Assembly: GCF_030818655.1 (NCBI RefSeq)
Contig: NZ_JAUTAN010000001.1
Span: 4,154,001 to 4,218,000 of the forward strand
Source of the DNA: Nocardioides zeae
GTDB taxonomy: Bacteria > Actinomycetota > Actinomycetes > Propionibacteriales > Nocardioidaceae
Direction of reading: 5' to 3'
Length of the DNA stretch: 64,000 bases
Shown one piece after another: positions 60,880-64,000 of the stretch (position 1 is the first letter of the stretch; every line of letters starts with the position of its first letter). The notes under the pieces were generated by a model. That model was not told the origin of the DNA. It did no database searches and was given only the letters and a program-made list of their open reading frames with translations. A program made the translations under genes and the position numbers.

Positions 60880-62418
60880 ATGACGGACCTGCCCCAGCCG
60901 CGCCCGGGTGACCTGCGGGTCGCGGCCGTCGACCTCGGCGCCACGAGCGGCCGGGTCATGGTGGCCGTCGTCGGTCCCGGGCGCCTCGACCTCGCCGAGG
61001 TGCACCGCTTCCCCAACGGCGGCGTGACCGCGGGCGGCTCGCTCTTCTGGGACGTCCTCGGGATCCACCGGGAGGTGCTCGCCGGGCTCCGCACCATCGC
61101 CGCGACCGGCCCCCTCGACGGCATCGGCATCGACTCCTGGGCCGTCGACCACGGGCTGCTCGACCGCGACGGCGTGCTGCTCGGCAACCCCTACAGCCAC
61201 CGGGACTCCCGCACCGACGGAGTACCGGAGCAGGTCTGGCAGACCGTCCCCGCCGAGGAGCTCTACGCCCGCACGGGCCTGCAGCACCTGCCCTTCACCA
61301 CCGTCTACCAGCTCGCCGCCGCCCGCGGCACCGCGGCGCTGGAGTCGGCGCAGACCCTCCTGCTGCTGCCCGACCTGCTCGGCTACTGGCTCACCGGCGA
61401 GATCGGCGCGGAACGCACGAACGCCTCCACGACGGGCCTGTACGACGCGACCACCGGCACGTGGGCCATCGACCTGGCCGCGCGGCTCGGGCTGCCGTGG
61501 AGCATCCTCCCGCCGCTCCGCGACGCGGGCGACCGGGTCGGCACCCTCCTGCCCGACATCGCCGCCGCACTCGGCCGCGGGCCGGACGACGCCCCCGTCC
61601 CGGTCGTCGCCGTCGGGTCGCACGACACCGCCTCCGCGGTGGTCGGCGTACCGGCCGCAGGCCCGGGGGAGGACGGCGAGCGCTTCGCCTACATCTCGTC
61701 GGGCACCTGGTCGCTGGTCGGCCTCGAGCTCGACGCCCCCGTGCTGACCGAGGCCGCACGCGCCGCGGACTTCACCAACGAGGCGGGCGTCGACGGCACG
61801 GTCCGCTACCTGAAGAACGTCATGGGCCTCTGGGTGCTCTCCCAGTCGGTGCAGACCTGGGAGCGTGACGGGACCCGGATCGACCTCCCCGCGCTCCTCG
61901 CCGAGGCCGCCGCCCTGCCGGCGCTGCGCACCGTCGTCGACATCGACGACGCGAGCCTCCTGCCGCCGGGCGACATGCCGGCCCGGATCCGCGCGCTCGC
62001 GGCGGCGGCGGGCGAGCCCGAGCCGCGCACGCCCGCCGAGGTCGCCCGCACCATCGTCGACTCGCTCGCCGTGGCCTACCGCCGGCACCTCCGCGCCGCG
62101 GCCGCCACCGCGGAACGGCCGTTCGACGTCGTCCACGTGGTCGGCGGGGGCACCCACAACACGTTGCTGTGCCAGCTGACGGCTGACGCCCTCGGGGTCC
62201 CCGTCCTCGCCGGTCCCGGCGAGGCCGCCGCCCTCGGCAACGTGCTGGTCCAGGCCCGCGCGCTCGGAGCGGACCTGCCCGACCTGACGGCGATGCGTGC
62301 CCTGCTCCGCGCGACGCACGAGCTGCGCCGCCACGAGCCGCGCACCGGCGCGGACGCGCTCGACTGGGACGCCGCCGAACGGCGCGTCCGACCTGGGCGG
62401 CCGACGACCGTCGGCTGA
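60880..62418 (+). CDS. rhaB: Rhamnulokinase
   Basis: A 512-residue FGGY-family kinase making rhamnulose-1-phosphate. VAAVDLGATSGRVMVAVV (about residues 12-29) is the N-terminal ATP fold; GIGIDSWAVDHGLLD and NPYSHRDSRTDG are rhamnulokinase-typical substrate elements; YISSGTWSLVGLELD and VVGGGTHNTLLCQLTADALG close the C-terminal domain. GAAGGAAC lies 1-8 nt before ATG 60880. It is separated from the aldolase gene by the repeat cluster at 60697-60847, so it may need its own promoter or be read through. Confidence 0.94.
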   Translation: MTDLPQPRPGDLRVAAVDLGATSGRVMVAVVGPGRLDLAEVHRFPNGGVTAGGSLFWDVLGIHREVLAGLRTIAATGPLDGIGIDSWAVDHGLLDRDGVLLGNPYSHRDSRTDGVPEQVWQTVPAEELYARTGLQHLPFTTVYQLAAARGTAALESAQTLLLLPDLLGYWLTGEIGAERTNASTTGLYDATTGTWAIDLAARLGLPWSILPPLRDAGDRVGTLLPDIAAALGRGPDDAPVPVVAVGSHDTASAVVGVPAAGPGEDGERFAYISSGTWSLVGLELDAPVLTEAARAADFTNEAGVDGTVRYLKNVMGLWVLSQSVQTWERDGTRIDLPALLAEAAALPALRTVVDIDDASLLPPGDMPARIRALAAAAGEPEPRTPAEVARTIVDSLAVAYRRHLRAAAATAERPFDVVHVVGGGTHNTLLCQLTADALGVPVLAGPGEAAALGNVLVQARALGADLPDLTAMRALLRATHELRRHEPRTGADALDWDAAERRVRPGRPTTVG

Positions 62419-62686
62419 CCTCACGGCCCACGCGCCGCTCGTCCCGGGAGACACCGTGGACGCCGACGTCACGACTGCCTCCCTGAGGCGCTCGCGCCCC
62501 GTGCCCCGCTGCTCGACCGGCTCCGCACGGTGACGCCGGAGGTGCACGGCGTCGCGCCTCGCCAGGATCACGGGCTGCTCGGGCCGGTGCGGCTGCTGCC
62601 GTACGTCGAGGTGGAGGTCCGCCGACGTTTCCGCCACCGCCGGTCGGGGGATCCGTCCGGGTCATCTCGGACCCGGAGGAACTCCC

Positions 62687-64000
62687 ATGCTCGATCCCGA
62701 CCTGCTCCACCGCCGCGCGACGACCGGTGATCCCGCTGCCCTGAGGGGCTACGTCGAGGTGATCCGCGCGGAGCACACCCGCCTCGAGGGCGCCCGCGAG
62801 GAGAGCGCCGCGGTGGCGGCGATACCCGGGTGGACCGGCATGGCCGCGGCTCACTACGCGGCTCGCGCCCAGGGACTCGTCGACGGCATCAGCACCGTGC
62901 GCAACGTGCTCGGTCTCGCCGCGGGCGGGGTGGAGGCCGCGGCGGGCTCGGTCGAGACCGCGATCGAGGCCGCCGACGCCGCCATCGTGCCGTGGCGGGA
63001 GCGAGGAGCCGACCCGGGCGGGCTCGAGCAGCTGTTGGCCTTCGCCGTCTCCGGCCGACTCGTGGGCATCACCTCCGACCACGATGCCCGGCTGGCCGCG
63101 GTCGCGGCGGTGCTCGGTGGGGACGGCGACGAGGTCGACCTCGACGCTCTGGACGCCGACACCCGGGAGTGGGTCGAGCGGGGGCTGGACCGCACCGACG
63201 CGTGGCTGTCAGGCAACGGCAGCGAGCTCGGGCCCCTCATCCCGAACACGGCGGCCACGGGCGACGACCGCGGGTGGATCCCCCAGGGGCTCGGCTACAG
63301 CGGGGCCACCGGGCTGCTGCTGCAGAGCTACTACACGAAGGACGGCGGCTCCTACCTGGCGCTGGTGGACGAGGCAGGAGGAACGGAGGTCAACGAGCTG
63401 CGGCTCGGTGACGAGGACGGCGAGGCGCCGGGCCACGTCGGCGGGGTCACCGTCGACGACGAGAACGGGCTGGTGCACGTCAGCTCGGACGGCCGTGTCC
63501 ACAGCTACTCGTTGCAGGCCCTGCGCGACGCACCGCCCGGCACACGGGTGGACGCCGTCCGTTCCAGCCCGGTGGCTGCAGCGTCGTACACGGCGTTCGC
63601 CGACGGCCTGCTCTACGTGGGCTCCCACAGCAAGAACGTCCTGCACGTCTACCGCCCCGACGCGGACGGGGGCTGGACTCCCCAGCTCGACGGCGCCGGC
63701 GACCCGGTCACCATCGCCACGCCGCCGGAGGTCCAGGGCGTCGTCGTGCGCGACGGCGAGCTCGTGTTCAGCACCTCCTACGGTCGGCAGAACGAGAGTG
63801 CCCTCGTGGTCCAGGACCGGGAGACCGGTGAGCGCAGCGAGCCGTACCCCCTGCCGAACATGTCCCAGGGCGTCGTCGAGGTCGACGGCCAGATCGTGAC
63901 GACCTACGAGTCGGGCGCGGAGGAGTTCGACAGCGCCGGCACGGGCGTGTTCGGGTGGCTCTGGGGGGTGCCGGACGACGACGGCCTGTGGGCCAGCCCC
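62687..64000 (+). CDS. WXG-like N-terminus fused to beta-propeller-like region (3' end outside window)
   Basis: ATG 62687 follows CCGGAGGA and the frame stays open to the last base (438 codons). The N-terminus is helical with a central W-x-G element (IPGWTGMAAAHYAARAQGLV, about residues 44-63), like the WXG100 helical hairpins exported by ESX-type systems. After a helical linker (to ~170) the rest is acidic and strand-rich with repeated motifs (TYLALVDEAG-like, GLVHVSSDGRVHSYSL, GLLYVGSHSKNVLHVYRPD, GELVFSTSYG), resembling a beta-propeller. It is probably secreted or surface-bound. The gap 62419-62686 before it shows nothing else. Confidence 0.6.
   Translation, partial: MLDPDLLHRRATTGDPAALRGYVEVIRAEHTRLEGAREESAAVAAIPGWTGMAAAHYAARAQGLVDGISTVRNVLGLAAGGVEAAAGSVETAIEAADAAIVPWRERGADPGGLEQLLAFAVSGRLVGITSDHDARLAAVAAVLGGDGDEVDLDALDADTREWVERGLDRTDAWLSGNGSELGPLIPNTAATGDDRGWIPQGLGYSGATGLLLQSYYTKDGGSYLALVDEAGGTEVNELRLGDEDGEAPGHVGGVTVDDENGLVHVSSDGRVHSYSLQALRDAPPGTRVDAVRSSPVAAASYTAFADGLLYVGSHSKNVLHVYRPDADGGWTPQLDGAGDPVTIATPPEVQGVVVRDGELVFSTSYGRQNESALVVQDRETGERSEPYPLPNMSQGVVEVDGQIVTTYESGAEEFDSAGTGVFGWLWGVPDDDGLWASP

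Noticed and set aside
62419..62686. 66-codon frame before the last gene
   Set aside because: Arg/Pro/Ser text with no start signal; looks noncoding.
1..64000. tRNA or rRNA genes, attachment sites at tRNA ends
   Set aside because: No cloverleaf with a T-arm GGTTCRANTCC block or rRNA sequence was found by eye.

Overview
The window is high-GC DNA with overwhelmingly G/C third codon positions, GTG/ATG starts and many ATGA/GTGA stop-start overlaps. The families (DtxR-type repressor, mycobacterial-type MSMEG_0565-0572 gene families, accA1/accD1 carboxylase operon, GlnR- and LexA-like boxes of actinobacterial type) point to a chromosome of an actinomycete, probably Nocardioidaceae (Nocardioides-like). 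That placement is inference from gene content only.

Layout. 1-9.7 kb is ordinary chromosomal backbone: a DHA2 efflux pump with its MarR regulator, a GH13 alpha-glucosidase, a photolyase, a DtxR-family repressor, a Sir2 deacylase, a DUF2277 protein and a saccharopine-dehydrogenase-like reductase. 9.7-28.2 kb is an accessory island with degraded conjugative-element remnants (headless M23 peptidase plus small membrane proteins), an AbiEii-type nucleotidyltransferase pair beside a perfect LexA-type box, an Abi/HEPN gene preceded by a compact structured RNA, a tiny very basic protein behind a multi-hairpin leader, a 1634-residue RHS protein with a private C-terminus and a following 2-TM candidate immunity gene, a serine recombinase, a complete IS3-family element (25861-27213) and a frameshifted orphan gene. 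28.3-30.3 kb is an arsenic resistance set (arsR / acr3-arsC). 30.3-33.7 kb carries an SOS-box-linked small gene and an SRPBCC-SDR-FAD oxidoreductase operon.

34.0-42.5 kb is a nine-gene Nit1C ('nitrogen starvation response') cluster: amidohydrolase, Sll0783-type protein, radical SAM protein, GNAT-AIR synthase fusion, nitrilase, MSMEG_0570-type protein, flavoprotein, a second nitrilase-fold protein whose catalytic Glu and Cys are both Asp, and a glycosyltransferase. Two GlnR-like boxes lie just upstream, 44 bp apart centre to centre. 43.1-50.0 kb is a branched-chain acyl-CoA degradation operon (acyl-CoA dehydrogenase, MaoC, CitE, carboxylase beta and alpha subunits, thioesterase) behind twin palindromes; citE and accD each carry one apparent single-base frameshift.

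50.9-62.4 kb is a complete L-rhamnose regulon: LacI repressor, ABC importer (ATPase, two permeases, lipoprotein), then mutarotase, isomerase, bifunctional aldolase/dehydrogenase and kinase. Matching LacI-type operators lie before both transcription units. The window ends inside a WXG-like N-terminus/beta-propeller-like protein.

Two intergenic repeat families occur: a paired 46-bp palindromic unit (33.8 and 50.8 kb) and a 31-bp repeat with inverted copies (60.7 kb).
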